From NCBI RefSeq assembly GCF_021290385.1, contig NZ_CP089928.1:1782501-1846500 (forward strand): 64,000 nt of DNA. Direction: 5' to 3'. The notes under the pieces were generated by a model. That model saw only the letters and a program-made list of their open reading frames with translations. It was not told where the DNA came from and made no database searches. Below are positions 1-8,606 of this stretch, piece by piece. Every line of letters starts with the position of its first letter. Position 1 is the first letter of the stretch. The position numbers and the translations under genes are program-made. This stretch comes from Microbulbifer sp. YPW16 (GTDB taxonomy: Bacteria > Pseudomonadota > Gammaproteobacteria > Pseudomonadales > Cellvibrionaceae).

Positions 1-639
1 ATCTGCTGCTCAATCTGGTCAAACTCCTGAAACATTCACTCCACCTCGACTCTTGCAATATTGATAGTGCTTGCTGGGACAATTCCTGCGCTGCCAAAAC
101 GCTGCGGGCTGACTGGGATCATGCACGCACTGGCAGGAAACCAGGAATCTATTAAACAAATAAAATTTTTTAATACTTATTTATGTATTACCACCATACC
201 GTCGCCGTTATTTTTACTTTCCCAGGGCATGGGCATATAACCCCGTAAAGGTTTCCAGCCAATCGATACTGGCGCACCTGAACGGGAAAAACGACGGTTA
301 AACGGAGTGTTATTACCAGCCCCGGGGCTGTACGGAACCAAAAAACAGATTCCAGGCACAATTCCGAATAAAGGTTGGATAACTCGTTGCATCAATTATA
401 TACATTCCGGCCGCTGGGGTATTGCGCGGCGGGGGGCAGAATAATAAGCCCTCCCCCCTAAATATCAACTGGTATTGCCTGCCTCACGGGATAACCACAG
501 CCATAAAGAATCAATATTCCAAAAACACCAGGTAAGACTTACTTTTTGTTCTAAGGCTGCGGTGGCGCACAGTTCATCTGTTTGGCCCTGCCGATCCCAT
601 GGCCTATGCTACTTGGGCTGGAAAAACCCGGGGGCCCAT
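1..639. other. AT-richer left edge, mostly non-coding
   Basis: This stretch is visibly richer in A and T than the rest of the window, especially 150-420. It contains one doubtful minus-strand reading frame (177-392) and a plus-strand frame open from the window edge to a stop near 150 that resembles no family I know. On the minus strand a TATAAT hexamer (401-396) lies just upstream of the doubtful frame. I see no terminator, tRNA or repeat. It may be decayed coding DNA or a junction with a region outside the window. Confidence 0.4.
177..392 (-). CDS. Doubtful small hypothetical protein
   Basis: A 71-codon frame starting at ATG 392 (a TTG lies one codon further upstream). The product is rich in Gly, Pro, Asn and aromatic residues, with a hydrophobic N-terminus containing a Cys and a Trp/Met/Pro-rich C-terminus. 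It does not have the Arg/Ala-rich look of a shadow frame in this genome, which is the only argument for it. Against it: no clear ribosome binding site, and a TATAAT hexamer only 3 bases upstream of the ATG, so a transcript from that promoter would start at or inside the frame. I recognise no family. It could be the remnant of a longer gene. Confidence 0.25.
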   Translation of the reverse strand: MQRVIQPLFGIVPGICFLVPYSPGAGNNTPFNRRFSRSGAPVSIGWKPLRGYMPMPWESKNNGDGMVVIHK

Positions 640-1086
640 ATGTCAAAACCGCATGATATTCACCAGATACCCACACTCGCTGCAGTCATGACGCCTTTTC
701 CGTTACATATTGATATCAATGCCACGGTTGAGGCGGCACTGGAAATGATGGAAGAGCACGAGGTCCACCACCTGCCGGTAACCCGGGATGGAGACCTGGA
801 AACGATTATCTCGCGGGGCGATATAGAGCGCGCCAACGCTCCGGGACACCGGCTGGAGGAGCAACAGCTGTATGTACACGACCTCTGTGCCCGGCGCCCC
901 TATATTGCCGATATCCACGACCCCCTGGACCGGATCCTGATGGCCATGGCCGATACCGGCATCGGCTCGGTGCTGGTAATGCGCGAGGGCGAACTCGCCG
1001 GCATCGTCACGGTAACCGATGTATTGCGCTTCTGCGGCAAATTCCTGGCGGAGCTGGCGCAACCGGTAGACGATTCCATCGCCTGA
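640..1086 (+). CDS. CBS domain-pair protein
   Basis: A 148-residue soluble protein made almost entirely of two CBS motifs: one around residues 8-75, beginning at the Ala-Val-Met-Thr-Pro segment, and one around 85-140. CBS pairs bind adenine nucleotides and sense energy or regulate a partner; stand-alone pairs like this usually act in trans. The frame is open upstream to 475, but the ATG at 640 fits the family's length, and the upstream codons (Cys, Ser and Trp rich) do not look like protein. It converges on the DASS transporter gene at 1108. The ligand and partner cannot be read from the sequence. Confidence 0.85.
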   Translation: MSKPHDIHQIPTLAAVMTPFPLHIDINATVEAALEMMEEHEVHHLPVTRDGDLETIISRGDIERANAPGHRLEEQQLYVHDLCARRPYIADIHDPLDRILMAMADTGIGSVLVMREGELAGIVTVTDVLRFCGKFLAELAQPVDDSIA

Positions 1087-1107
1087 ATACCCGCACCATT
1101 GGCAGGG

Positions 1108-2976
1108 TCAGAGCGGCCAGACCCACAACAGCATAGGTACGCTCACCAGTATCACCAGGATTTCCATGGGCAGCCCCATCTGCCAGTAATCGCTGAACTT
1201 AAAGCCACCGGGCCCCAGGATCAGCGTATTGTTCTGGTGCCCCACCGGGGTCAGGAAGGCGCAGGATGCGCCGATCGCCACCGCCATCAGGAAACTGTCG
1301 GGGTTCACCTGCAGCTGGGCCGCGGCACTGATGGCGATCGAGCACATCACCGCGGCGGTGGCGGCATTGTTCATGAAGTCCGACAGGGTCATGGTTACCA
1401 CCAGCAGGATCACCAGGGTAATCACTGCGTTACCCTGGGCAATATTATCCAGCAGCACTCGAGCGATCAGGTCCGCGGCGCCGGTCTGCTCCATTACCTC
1501 CGCCACGGTAATCAGTGCCCCCAGCAACACAATTACCGCACCGTCCACAGACTCGTAGACGCTGCGCAGCGGCATTACCTTCAGCGCCATAAAAGCCAGC
1601 ACGCAGGCCGAAAACGAGATCGCCGCGGGCAGCAGGCCGAAGGCCGCCCCCGCCACCGCGAGCGCCATGGCCACCAGGGCGACCACGGCTTTTTCCTTGT
1701 TGGGGATACTGATATCCCGCTTGGCCAGGGGAACACAGCCCTGCTCCGCAGCGAAAGTATTCAGGCTGTCGTCGGTACCCATCATCAGCAGCGCGTCACC
1801 GGGCCGCAGCGGGGTCGAGCGCAGGCGCCGGACCGAGCGACGCCCCTGGCGGGACAGCGCCAGCAGGTTGATTTCATAGCGGGCCGGCAACCGCAACATG
1901 CGCGATGTACGGCCGGTGAGTGGCGAATCCGGCATTACTACCAGTTCCCGCAGCTGGATATCGTCGGCGGTGGAGCGCTCTTTGTCCTTATCTTTCTCTT
2001 CCTCATCGCCGCTCTCCCGGTGACGGCTCTTCTTTTCCTTCTTTTCCCGGCGCTGCTCCTGCTTCTTGTCCTGGGCATCCTCCTCTTCCGGGTCTGCCGC
2101 CAGGCGCAAGCCCAGCTTCGAAACCGACGTGGTCAGCGCCTCCGGTTCCGCCTCCATGATCAGGATATCCCCGCTACGGATGCGTTGCGCCGGCGTGGCC
2201 GGGGAGACCCGGGTGTCGTTATGCACCACCCCCACAACCTGGGCATCCTCCTCTTCCAGCATCTGCGAGATTTCCCACAGGGTTTTCCCATCGGCGGCGC
2301 TTTTCTCCTCCACCAGCGCCTCGGTCAGGTAGGTACCGGTGTCAAAGGTGGCGGCCCCCGCCTGGGTGCGGGACGGAACCAGGCGCCAGCCGATCAGCGA
2401 TACAAACGCCACGCCCACCAGTGCCACCACCAGGCCTACCGGGGTGAAATCAAACATACCGTAACTGCCGGCACCGGCGCTGTCGCGAAAGCCCGATACG
2501 ATCAGGTTGGGCGGGGTGCCGATCAGGGTGGTCATGCCCCCCAGGATGGTGCCGAACGATAACGGCATCAGTACCTTGCCCGGTGGCAGCTTGTTACGCT
2601 CGGCCACATCCGCTGCCACCGGCATCAACAATGCCATGGCGCCGACGTTGTTCATAAAGCCGGACATCAGCGCCCCGACCGCGGTCAGCGCAGCGATGAT
2701 TGCGGTTACGCTGCCGCTCCTGGGGATCAGCCGTTGGGCCAGGACATCCATGGCGCCAGTGCTCTGCAGGCCGCGACTGAGGATCAGCACACAGGCAACG
2801 GTCACCACCGCCGGGTGGCCAAAACCATCGAAAGCGTCCTCCGGCGCCACCAGCCCCGTCACCACACAGGCGAGGAGCGATCCCAGCGCCACCATGTCAT
2901 GGCGCCAGTTCGCCCAGATAAACATGGCGATGGTAATGCTGAGAATAATGAAGAGCGTGAGCTGGTCGAGCGTCAT
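1108..2976 (-). CDS. DASS/SLC13-family transporter with two TrkA-C domains
   Basis: A 622-residue inner-membrane protein with two blocks of transmembrane segments (roughly residues 1-200 and 425-620) flanking a cytoplasmic region. Each half has the conserved Asn-Asn membrane motif of divalent anion:Na+ symporters (FMNN near residue 107 and near 540). The cytoplasmic region has two TrkA-C (RCK-C) ligand-binding modules. Between them is an unusual, highly charged Glu/Lys/Arg/Asp segment of about 45 residues (about 294-337). Family members carry sulfate, dicarboxylates or other anions; the substrate cannot be assigned. It is divergent from selU, with 84 bp between the two start codons. Confidence 0.85.
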   Translation of the reverse strand: MTLDQLTLFIILSITIAMFIWANWRHDMVALGSLLACVVTGLVAPEDAFDGFGHPAVVTVACVLILSRGLQSTGAMDVLAQRLIPRSGSVTAIIAALTAVGALMSGFMNNVGAMALLMPVAADVAERNKLPPGKVLMPLSFGTILGGMTTLIGTPPNLIVSGFRDSAGAGSYGMFDFTPVGLVVALVGVAFVSLIGWRLVPSRTQAGAATFDTGTYLTEALVEEKSAADGKTLWEISQMLEEEDAQVVGVVHNDTRVSPATPAQRIRSGDILIMEAEPEALTTSVSKLGLRLAADPEEEDAQDKKQEQRREKKEKKSRHRESGDEEEKDKDKERSTADDIQLRELVVMPDSPLTGRTSRMLRLPARYEINLLALSRQGRRSVRRLRSTPLRPGDALLMMGTDDSLNTFAAEQGCVPLAKRDISIPNKEKAVVALVAMALAVAGAAFGLLPAAISFSACVLAFMALKVMPLRSVYESVDGAVIVLLGALITVAEVMEQTGAADLIARVLLDNIAQGNAVITLVILLVVTMTLSDFMNNAATAAVMCSIAISAAAQLQVNPDSFLMAVAIGASCAFLTPVGHQNNTLILGPGGFKFSDYWQMGLPMEILVILVSVPMLLWVWPL

Positions 2977-3060
2977 GGGAAGCCGGCGTCCGTGGCAACC
3001 TGGTCCTGTGGAAATCCTCTTTTCAGGTTACACTCACGCCGCCTTGAGAGGAGTCATGAT

Positions 3061-4149
3061 TTGCGCCACAACACCGACAACTACCGCCAGCTGTTCCTGG
3101 ATGACATCCCGCTGATGGATGTGCGCGCCCCGGTGGAATTTGCCCGCGGCGCCTTCCCCACCAGTGAGAACCACCCCCTGCTGGACGATCGCCAACGGGA
3201 GGCGGTGGGTACCGAGTACAAACAGGCCGGCCAGCAGGCCGCGATCGACCTGGGCTGGACCCTGGCCACCGACGAGGTCCGGGCCGAGCGCCTGGCCGCC
3301 TGGCGCGGGTTTATCGAGCGCCACCCCAATGGCTACCTGTACTGCTTCCGCGGCGGGCTGCGCTCGCGCACCGCCCAGCAGCTGCTGCGCGAGGCCGGCA
3401 TCGACTACCCGCTGGTCGAGGGCGGCTACAAGGCGATGCGCACTTTCCTGATCGAGGAGCTGGCGCGCCAGTGCGCGCGCCTGTCCTTTGTGGTGTTGAG
3501 CGGCCACACCGGGTCCGGCAAGACCGAGCTGCTGCAATATGCCCACCGCGCGGTGGACCTGGAGGGGATTGCCCGGCACCGGGGATCATCATTCGGCCGT
3601 ACCAGCCTGCCCCAGCCTTCGCAGATCGACTTCGAGAATGAACTGGGTATCGAACTCCTGAAGCTCGGCGAGGGACAGGGACCGGTTTTCCTGGAGGACG
3701 AAAGCCGCCTGATCGGGCGCTGCGCGCTGCCGGTGATATTGCGCCAGGGTATGCATGTAGCGCCGCGGGTGCTGGTGGACGAGCCGGTGGAGGACCGCGC
3801 CCGGCGGATCGTGCGCGACTATGTCAGCACCGCACTGACCCGCTTCGCCGACGCCGATGAAGGACCGCACACAGCCCTGGGGGAAGAATTACGCACCAGC
3901 CTGGCGCGCCTGCGCAAGCGCCTGGGCGGCCTGCGCCACCAGCAGCTGGACGAACAGCTGGCTGCCGCCAATGCCGAGCTGGCCCGCAGCGGCAACAGCG
4001 ACGGCTATATCCCGGTGGTGATGTCGCTGCTGAGCGAGTACTACGACCGCGCCTACGATCACACCATGCAGAAACATGCCGGCACTGTGCTGTTCCGCGG
4101 CACTTATGCGGAAGTGGCTGAGTGGCTGGCATCCCGCCCCGGTGAGTGA
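3061..4149 (+). CDS. selU: tRNA 2-selenouridine synthase
   Basis: SelU (MnmH/YbbB) replaces the sulfur of 2-thiouridine at the tRNA wobble position with selenium, using selenophosphate and a geranylated intermediate. The 362-residue product has an N-terminal rhodanese-like domain with the catalytic loop Cys-Phe-Arg-Gly-Gly (Cys95; E. coli has Cys97), followed by a P-loop GHTGSGKT at 148-155. The frame stays open upstream to 2734, but family homology begins at the TTG codon at 3061, which follows a GAGAGGAG ribosome binding site by 7 bases. The ATG at 3056 is out of frame. Its presence implies selenophosphate synthesis (SelD) elsewhere in the genome. Confidence 0.93.
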   Translation: MRHNTDNYRQLFLDDIPLMDVRAPVEFARGAFPTSENHPLLDDRQREAVGTEYKQAGQQAAIDLGWTLATDEVRAERLAAWRGFIERHPNGYLYCFRGGLRSRTAQQLLREAGIDYPLVEGGYKAMRTFLIEELARQCARLSFVVLSGHTGSGKTELLQYAHRAVDLEGIARHRGSSFGRTSLPQPSQIDFENELGIELLKLGEGQGPVFLEDESRLIGRCALPVILRQGMHVAPRVLVDEPVEDRARRIVRDYVSTALTRFADADEGPHTALGEELRTSLARLRKRLGGLRHQQLDEQLAAANAELARSGNSDGYIPVVMSLLSEYYDRAYDHTMQKHAGTVLFRGTYAEVAEWLASRPGE

Positions 4150-4179
4150 CGCCGCCGGCAATTGACCTTGCAGTACCTC

Positions 4180-5124
4180 TCAGGAGCTGGGGGAAGTGCG
4201 GGTCAGCTGGAAGCGCCGCGCCAGTATCCGGTCGCGCAGCCGCCGGGGCAGCCAGCGCGCCATCCACGGCAGCATTCGACTGCGGTTGCCGATCCGCACC
4301 AGGCGCCGGGGGCGCTTGCGCAGCAATTCCTTCACCAGCTGCCGCGCCATTTCCCTTGCCAGGGTGGCGTTGTGCTGGGACTCCTGCGCGCGCGCGCGCA
4401 CTGCATCTTCCTGTCGCTTGTACCAGGAGTCCGGCGCCAGTAACCCGCGCAGGGAAACCTCCGCATGGCGGCCAAACTCGGACGCAATCGCACCCGGCTG
4501 CACCGTCATCACGCGGATGCCAAAGGGCTTGAGCTCCAGTCGCAGCACATCGGACAGCGTATGCAGTGCCGCCTTGGAGGCGCAGTAGGCGCCCGAAAAG
4601 GGCGTCGGCAGGACACCGGACACCGAACCGATGTTGCAGATCAGGCCGCGACGGGCCGAGCGCATCAACGGCGCACAGGCACGGATCAGGGCCATGGGAG
4701 CAAAGACATTGGTGCGGAACTGGTTTTCCAGCGCACGGGTATCGAGTTCGATCAGCGGTCCCATCTGGCCGTAACCGGCATTGTTGATGAGGATATCCAG
4801 GCGACCGTAAGCGGCCTTGAGCGCATGCACCACGCGATTGATGTCGGCCTGGGAGTTGACGTCCAGTGCCTCGGTGGCAATGCCCATGTCCGCGAGCTCC
4901 TGCAGGCTCTCCGGGCGTCGCGCGGTGGCGATCACGATGGTGCCGCGGCGGTGCAGGGCCAGGGCCAGCTCGCGCCCGATACCACTGGAACAGCCGGTGA
5001 TCAGCGCAACCCGGTCGGGTACCACGTAGCCGCGGCCGATCTGTACCAGGCTTTCGGCGGCGAAGCCGGCATCCGATGGGCGATAACTCGAGACAGGGGG
5101 TTTATTCACTGGTCGCGGCTCCAT
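4180..5124 (-). CDS. SDR-family NAD(P)-dependent oxidoreductase
   Basis: A classical short-chain dehydrogenase: cofactor motif TGCSSGIG at about residues 44-51, NNAGYG in the middle, and a catalytic Tyr-x-x-x-Lys (YCASK) about 150 residues after the cofactor motif. The C-terminus is long and Arg-rich and could associate with membranes. The ATG at 5124 gives 314 residues and overlaps the end of the upstream VOC gene by 19 bp. A GTG about 33 codons further in would give a start nearer the usual family N-terminus, so the start is uncertain. The substrate is unknown; closest in style to acyl or retinol-type SDRs. Confidence 0.85.
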   Translation of the reverse strand: MEPRPVNKPPVSSYRPSDAGFAAESLVQIGRGYVVPDRVALITGCSSGIGRELALALHRRGTIVIATARRPESLQELADMGIATEALDVNSQADINRVVHALKAAYGRLDILINNAGYGQMGPLIELDTRALENQFRTNVFAPMALIRACAPLMRSARRGLICNIGSVSGVLPTPFSGAYCASKAALHTLSDVLRLELKPFGIRVMTVQPGAIASEFGRHAEVSLRGLLAPDSWYKRQEDAVRARAQESQHNATLAREMARQLVKELLRKRPRRLVRIGNRSRMLPWMARWLPRRLRDRILARRFQLTRTSPSS

Positions 5125-5525
5125 GGTTCCTGCTCTGCACCGGCGGCTGCCGGCGCCCGCTCGCGGAAATGGGGATTCTCGATCAGGCCGAAGATATTAC
5201 CGAATGGATCGAGGAAGCTGGCCATCCGGATGCCGTCCCCCACATCCACGGTCTCCCCGTGCTGGCGGGCCCCGAGGGTGTTCAATCGCTCCACCTCGGC
5301 AGCGATATCGGTGACCCCCCAGTAGGCGATCACGCCATCGGCGCGGCTGGTGACACTGCGGGCATCGGGGTTGAGGCCCAGTTCGAAGCCACCGACGTCG
5401 AAGCCCACGTAACCCTCGCTTTCGAAGTAGGGTTCCAGTTCCAGCACCTGGGTATACCAGCCCCGCGCCTCCGCAAGTTCCGAGACGCCGTAAACTACAG
5501 TGCGCAGACCGAGAAACTGTCCCAT
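5106..5525 (-). CDS. VOC (glyoxalase/bleomycin-resistance fold) family protein
   Basis: A 139-residue protein of the vicinal-oxygen-chelate superfamily, with paired beta-alpha-beta-beta-beta units (a GVSELAEARGWY helix, and an SFLDPFGNIFGLIENP strand near the C-terminus that is typical of the fold). Metal-dependent lyases, dioxygenases and binding proteins share this fold, so the reaction is unknown. The ATG at 5525 matches where family homology begins; an in-frame start at 5567 would add 14 unconserved residues. The 3' end overlaps the SDR gene by 19 bp, suggesting co-translation. Confidence 0.8.
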   Translation of the reverse strand: MGQFLGLRTVVYGVSELAEARGWYTQVLELEPYFESEGYVGFDVGGFELGLNPDARSVTSRADGVIAYWGVTDIAAEVERLNTLGARQHGETVDVGDGIRMASFLDPFGNIFGLIENPHFRERAPAAAGAEQEPWSRDQ

Positions 5526-5617
5526 CCTGAGACCCCTGTTATCGTTATCTTCTCCGCTGGCCGGCAACCCGCAGACCCGGTCCGGTTGATGCCGGCGCCA
5601 CCAGGCCTGTAAGGCTG

Positions 5618-5986
5618 TTACTGCAGCTCCTGTTCCAGCTGCTCCAGCAGGTCGAGCGGTTCCAGCTCAATTCCTTCCAGCTCGCCGTTCCAGTTGATGC
5701 CCACCAGCAGCACGTCGTCGTGCATGCCGGTCAGCCAGTCATCCATAAACTCTTCCAGGTCGACTGCCACCACCCGGTAGCCGGCCCAGTCGCCGGAAAT
5801 ATGTACCTCGGCGAATTCCCGCTGCGACCAGAAGGGCATCACATCCGTTTCCGGATATTTTTCCGACGCGCACAGTGCGAAACCCTCCTCGCCCTCCAGG
5901 GCCCAGACACAGCCCTGCGCAGCGGCTTCCGGCAGGAAGCGCGCGCAGTTGTCTTCAAAATCATTGCTCAGGGGTTCGACTTGCAT
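5618..5986 (-). CDS. DUF2750-like protein
   Basis: A small (122 residues) acidic cytoplasmic protein. It follows the DUF2750 pattern: an N-terminal helix, a Trp followed by a Gly-Phe-Ala strand, Met-Pro-Phe-Trp-Ser with a following Glu-Phe-Ala, then an acidic helix ending in Trp-Leu and a hydrophobic strand with a Gly. No function is established for the family. It sits in a run of minus-strand genes but has 92-93 bp gaps on both sides. Confidence 0.65.
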   Translation of the reverse strand: MQVEPLSNDFEDNCARFLPEAAAQGCVWALEGEEGFALCASEKYPETDVMPFWSQREFAEVHISGDWAGYRVVAVDLEEFMDDWLTGMHDDVLLVGINWNGELEGIELEPLDLLEQLEQELQ

Positions 5987-6079
5987 GGCAGCGGTACCTT
6001 GGAATTCGATGGCAGTTTACGCCAGATTCGCGCAAGGCACCAAAGACAACATGGCGCAGGGGACCGGCACGAAACGGAC

Positions 6080-6787
6080 TCACAGTACCAGCCGGTGGCC
6101 GTTGTCCCGCAACCAGCGCCGCTGCTCGCGGTAATCCGGGCAGACACTTGCCACGAGCGCCCAGAAGTCCGGGCTGTGGTTATGGTGCCGCAGGTGGCAC
6201 ACCTCGTGCGCCACCAGGTAATCCACCACCATTACCGGCGCAAGGCACACCAGCCAGTTGTACTGCAATTCGCCACGCAGGGTACAGTGCCCCCATTTGC
6301 TGCGTGTGCGCCGTACCCTTACCGAGCTGAAGCGCAATCCCAGCCGCGCCGCCACTTCAGCCGAGCGCTGCTGGAACTGCGCCAGTGCCTCGCGCTGGTA
6401 GAGCCGCTGCAGGGCGGCCTGCAATTGTTGCGCGTCGGGCTCGCGCGCGCGGGTATACAGGTAGATGGCATCATCGCGTATACCGGCGTCTGCCGGGCGC
6501 GCGGCGCGCAACAGCGGCAGTCGGCCTCCCAGCCAGGGGAATGCCTCACCGAAGGCAAAACGATGCCGGGGAATTTCCGCCGCGCGCTGGCGCGCCTGCA
6601 GCAACTGGGCACGCACCCAGTGGATATTTTCCTGCAGGAAGCGATGGCCGTGGCGCGCCGCGCAGCGCTGCGGTATCCGCACTTCCACGCCGGCCCCGGC
6701 CAGCACCAGGCCCAGGCGCTTGCGCCGGGGCGAGCGCACCAGCCGGTACGGCACTTCCTCGAATACGTACTGCCCGGCGTCGATCAT
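6080..6787 (-). CDS. YgjP/SprT-like zinc metallopeptidase (DUF45)
   Basis: A 235-residue protein with the gluzincin motif His-Glu-Val-Cys-His near the C-terminus, followed at family spacing by a further His and Asp-Phe-Trp, as in YgjP-type (M48-related) peptidases. Upstream is the usual Trp-Gly-His-Cys strand before the zinc site. The ATG at 6787 overlaps the stop of the upstream thioesterase gene (ATGA), which fits translational coupling; the frame is open further upstream but that part has no family resemblance. Substrates of this family are not established. Confidence 0.85.
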   Translation of the reverse strand: MIDAGQYVFEEVPYRLVRSPRRKRLGLVLAGAGVEVRIPQRCAARHGHRFLQENIHWVRAQLLQARQRAAEIPRHRFAFGEAFPWLGGRLPLLRAARPADAGIRDDAIYLYTRAREPDAQQLQAALQRLYQREALAQFQQRSAEVAARLGLRFSSVRVRRTRSKWGHCTLRGELQYNWLVCLAPVMVVDYLVAHEVCHLRHHNHSPDFWALVASVCPDYREQRRWLRDNGHRLVL

Positions 6788-7215
6788 CGGTCGCCGTGGG
6801 GCAGAACGGCCATGGTGATACGGGAGATACAGTTGAGCTTGCCCGCCGGGTCGGTAATGCGGATTTCCCACACCTGGCTGCTGCGGCCAATGTGTACCGG
6901 GCGCGTGGTGCCGGTAACCACACCCTCCGCCACCGGGCGCAAGTGATTGGCGTTGATCTCCTGGCCGACGCAGTAGAACTTTTCCCCATCCACTACCAGG
7001 TTGGCGGCAATGGACCCCAGTGTTTCCGCCAGCGCCACACTGGCACCCCCGTGCAGGATACCGAACGGCTGGCGCGTGCGCCGGTCCACCGGCATAGTGG
7101 CGGTCAGGTAATCGTCACCCAGCTCGGTGACTTCAATGCCCACGTGCGCCGGCATACAGCCGCTGCACATCTCGTTCAGCTCTGCCAGGGAGACTTCCCG
7201 GTGCCAGATACCCAT
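6784..7215 (-). CDS. Hotdog-fold thioesterase (PaaI/EntH type)
   Basis: A 143-residue hotdog thioesterase that hydrolyses acyl- or aryl-CoA (or acyl-carrier) thioesters. Diagnostic features are the central His-Gly-Gly-Ala-Ser (active-site loop of the 4-hydroxybenzoyl-CoA thioesterase/PaaI group), a following Glu-Thr-Leu-Gly helix, and Asn-His-Leu-Arg-Pro. The ATG at 7215 gives a standard-length protein; the frame upstream is a Cys/Ser/Arg-rich shadow of the next gene. The stop overlaps the start of the YgjP-type peptidase gene. Confidence 0.87.
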   Translation of the reverse strand: MGIWHREVSLAELNEMCSGCMPAHVGIEVTELGDDYLTATMPVDRRTRQPFGILHGGASVALAETLGSIAANLVVDGEKFYCVGQEINANHLRPVAEGVVTGTTRPVHIGRSSQVWEIRITDPAGKLNCISRITMAVLPHGDR

Positions 7216-7222
7216 ACAAACT

Positions 7223-7795
7223 TCAGTACCAGAAATTGACGCCAGGGGCGCCGAACCGATGCAGTTCCAGGTCCAGCATTCGCAGCTCGCGGCGCAGGGA
7301 CCGGCGACGCATTTGCAGCACCTGGACTTGCTCCTCGGACTCCGCCGAGCGCAGCGCGGCGCGGACCGAATACAGCTCATCCCGCAGGTATTCGTGGCGG
7401 CTGACCAGCTGGCGGTACTCCTGTTCCACCCGGTAGAGCGCCAGCCCACGTTCATACTCTTTCAGGAACAGGTCGGCGGTGGGACCGGTGCACACGCCCT
7501 GGTAATTGCGCCCACGGCGCCCCTGGGAAAAACCATTTGCCGCGGTGCAGTATTCCTCCACCCCCTCCTCGTGGCCGCGCAGCCAGGCCTCACTGTCCAC
7601 CCGCACACCGTAATGCTGGCACTCCTGCGCCATTTCGAAGACCTTTGCCTGGCCGACACCGCGGCTGCCATCCTGGACGCCCAGCTCATACCAACTGCCC
7701 GCGCGGCACTGCTCCTCGGAAATCACCGCGCAGCCGGACAGCAGCACCGGCACCAGGGCGGCGGCAGGGATCAGCAGGCTCTTCAGTCTTATCAT
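7223..7795 (-). CDS. DUF2799 lipoprotein
   Basis: A 190-residue lipoprotein: a short signal sequence ending in the lipobox Leu-Ser-Gly-Cys near residue 22, with Ala at +2 (outer-membrane sorting). The mature part has the DUF2799 pattern of paired Gly-x-x-Asp-Gly and Cys-x-x-Tyr-Gly repeats (a GVQDGSRG-like segment, then a second Gly-rich copy), followed by a Arg/Glu-rich C-terminal helix likely to form a coiled coil. Function unknown. The ATG at 7795 puts the signal peptide at the N-terminus; a start at 7837 would bury it. The thioesterase start lies 8 bp downstream. Confidence 0.82.
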   Translation of the reverse strand: MIRLKSLLIPAAALVPVLLSGCAVISEEQCRAGSWYELGVQDGSRGVGQAKVFEMAQECQHYGVRVDSEAWLRGHEEGVEEYCTAANGFSQGRRGRNYQGVCTGPTADLFLKEYERGLALYRVEQEYRQLVSRHEYLRDELYSVRAALRSAESEEQVQVLQMRRRSLRRELRMLDLELHRFGAPGVNFWY

Positions 7796-7876
7796 GATTG
7801 GCCTCTCGATTGACCACGCGGCACGCGGTCCTGTCATTGGCTTACTGCATTGCCCTGAATCGCTTTCGCGGGCACA

Positions 7877-8527
7877 TCAGCCGAAGCGCTTGTCCGCGAC
7901 AAAGGGGTTGGTCTCGCGCTCGTGGCCAAGGGTCGACATGGGGCCGTGACCCGGAATAAAGCGCACGTCGTCACCCAGCGGCCACAGCTTCTCGCGGATA
8001 GACCGGACAAGGGTGTCGTGGTCACCGCGGGGAAAATCGGTACGGCCGATGGAGCCCGCAAACAGCACATCCCCTACCAGGGCCAGCCGGCTGCCGGGAT
8101 GGAAGAAGATCACATGGCCCGGCGTATGGCCGGGGCAGTGGTGCACCTCCAGCGTCTCCTCACCCACGGTGACGGTGTCGCCCTGCTCCAGCCAGCGATC
8201 CGGGGTAAAGGTCTCCACCGGAGGGAAACCGAACATCTGGGTCTGCACCGCCAGCTGCTCGATCCAGAAAGCATCCTCGCGCTGCGGACCCTCGATGGGC
8301 AGCTGCAGCTGCGCCGCCAGCGCGGCGGTACCACCGACGTGGTCCAGGTGCCCGTGGGTGAGCAGGATCTTCTCCAGTTTCAGGCCACGCTCTTCCACCG
8401 CCGCCAGGATACGCTCGATATCGCCGCCGGGGTCGACCACCGCGGCGCGCTTGCTGTCATCGCACCACAGCAGCGTGCAGTTCTGCTGGAAGGGCGTGAC
8501 CGGGACGGTATGAAACTGCAGGGACAT
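7877..8527 (-). CDS. MBL-fold metallohydrolase (glyoxalase II-like)
   Basis: A 216-residue metallo-beta-lactamase-fold hydrolase. The zinc motif Thr-His-Gly-His-Leu-Asp-His is at about residues 57-63, with later metal ligands in His-Cys-Pro-Gly-His-Thr-Pro-Gly-His, Val-Gly-Asp and a C-terminal Pro-Gly-His-Gly. Length and layout match YcbL-type type II glyoxalases, which hydrolyse S-lactoylglutathione or similar thioesters; the true substrate is not determined by the sequence. It stands alone, with an 80 bp gap to the DUF2799 gene. Confidence 0.9.
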   Translation of the reverse strand: MSLQFHTVPVTPFQQNCTLLWCDDSKRAAVVDPGGDIERILAAVEERGLKLEKILLTHGHLDHVGGTAALAAQLQLPIEGPQREDAFWIEQLAVQTQMFGFPPVETFTPDRWLEQGDTVTVGEETLEVHHCPGHTPGHVIFFHPGSRLALVGDVLFAGSIGRTDFPRGDHDTLVRSIREKLWPLGDDVRFIPGHGPMSTLGHERETNPFVADKRFG

Positions 8528-8606
8528 AGGAGTAAACCACCAACGTTGAATTCAGCCGCCATTATACAGAGGCGAACACACGATTCAGCGGCACCGCTCC
8601 GGACAC

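Noticed and set aside
3-152. Plus-strand frame open from the left edge
   Set aside because: Only about 50 codons, Leu/Cys/Asp-rich at first and then without a pattern; no family recognised, so no gene claimed.
1099-2562. 487-codon open frame opposite the DASS transporter
   Set aside because: His/Gln/Arg-rich product without domains; the minus strand has a complete membrane protein.
3056-3058. ATG as the start of selU
   Set aside because: It is out of frame with the rhodanese and P-loop domains; the TTG at 3061 is in frame and well spaced from GAGAGGAG.
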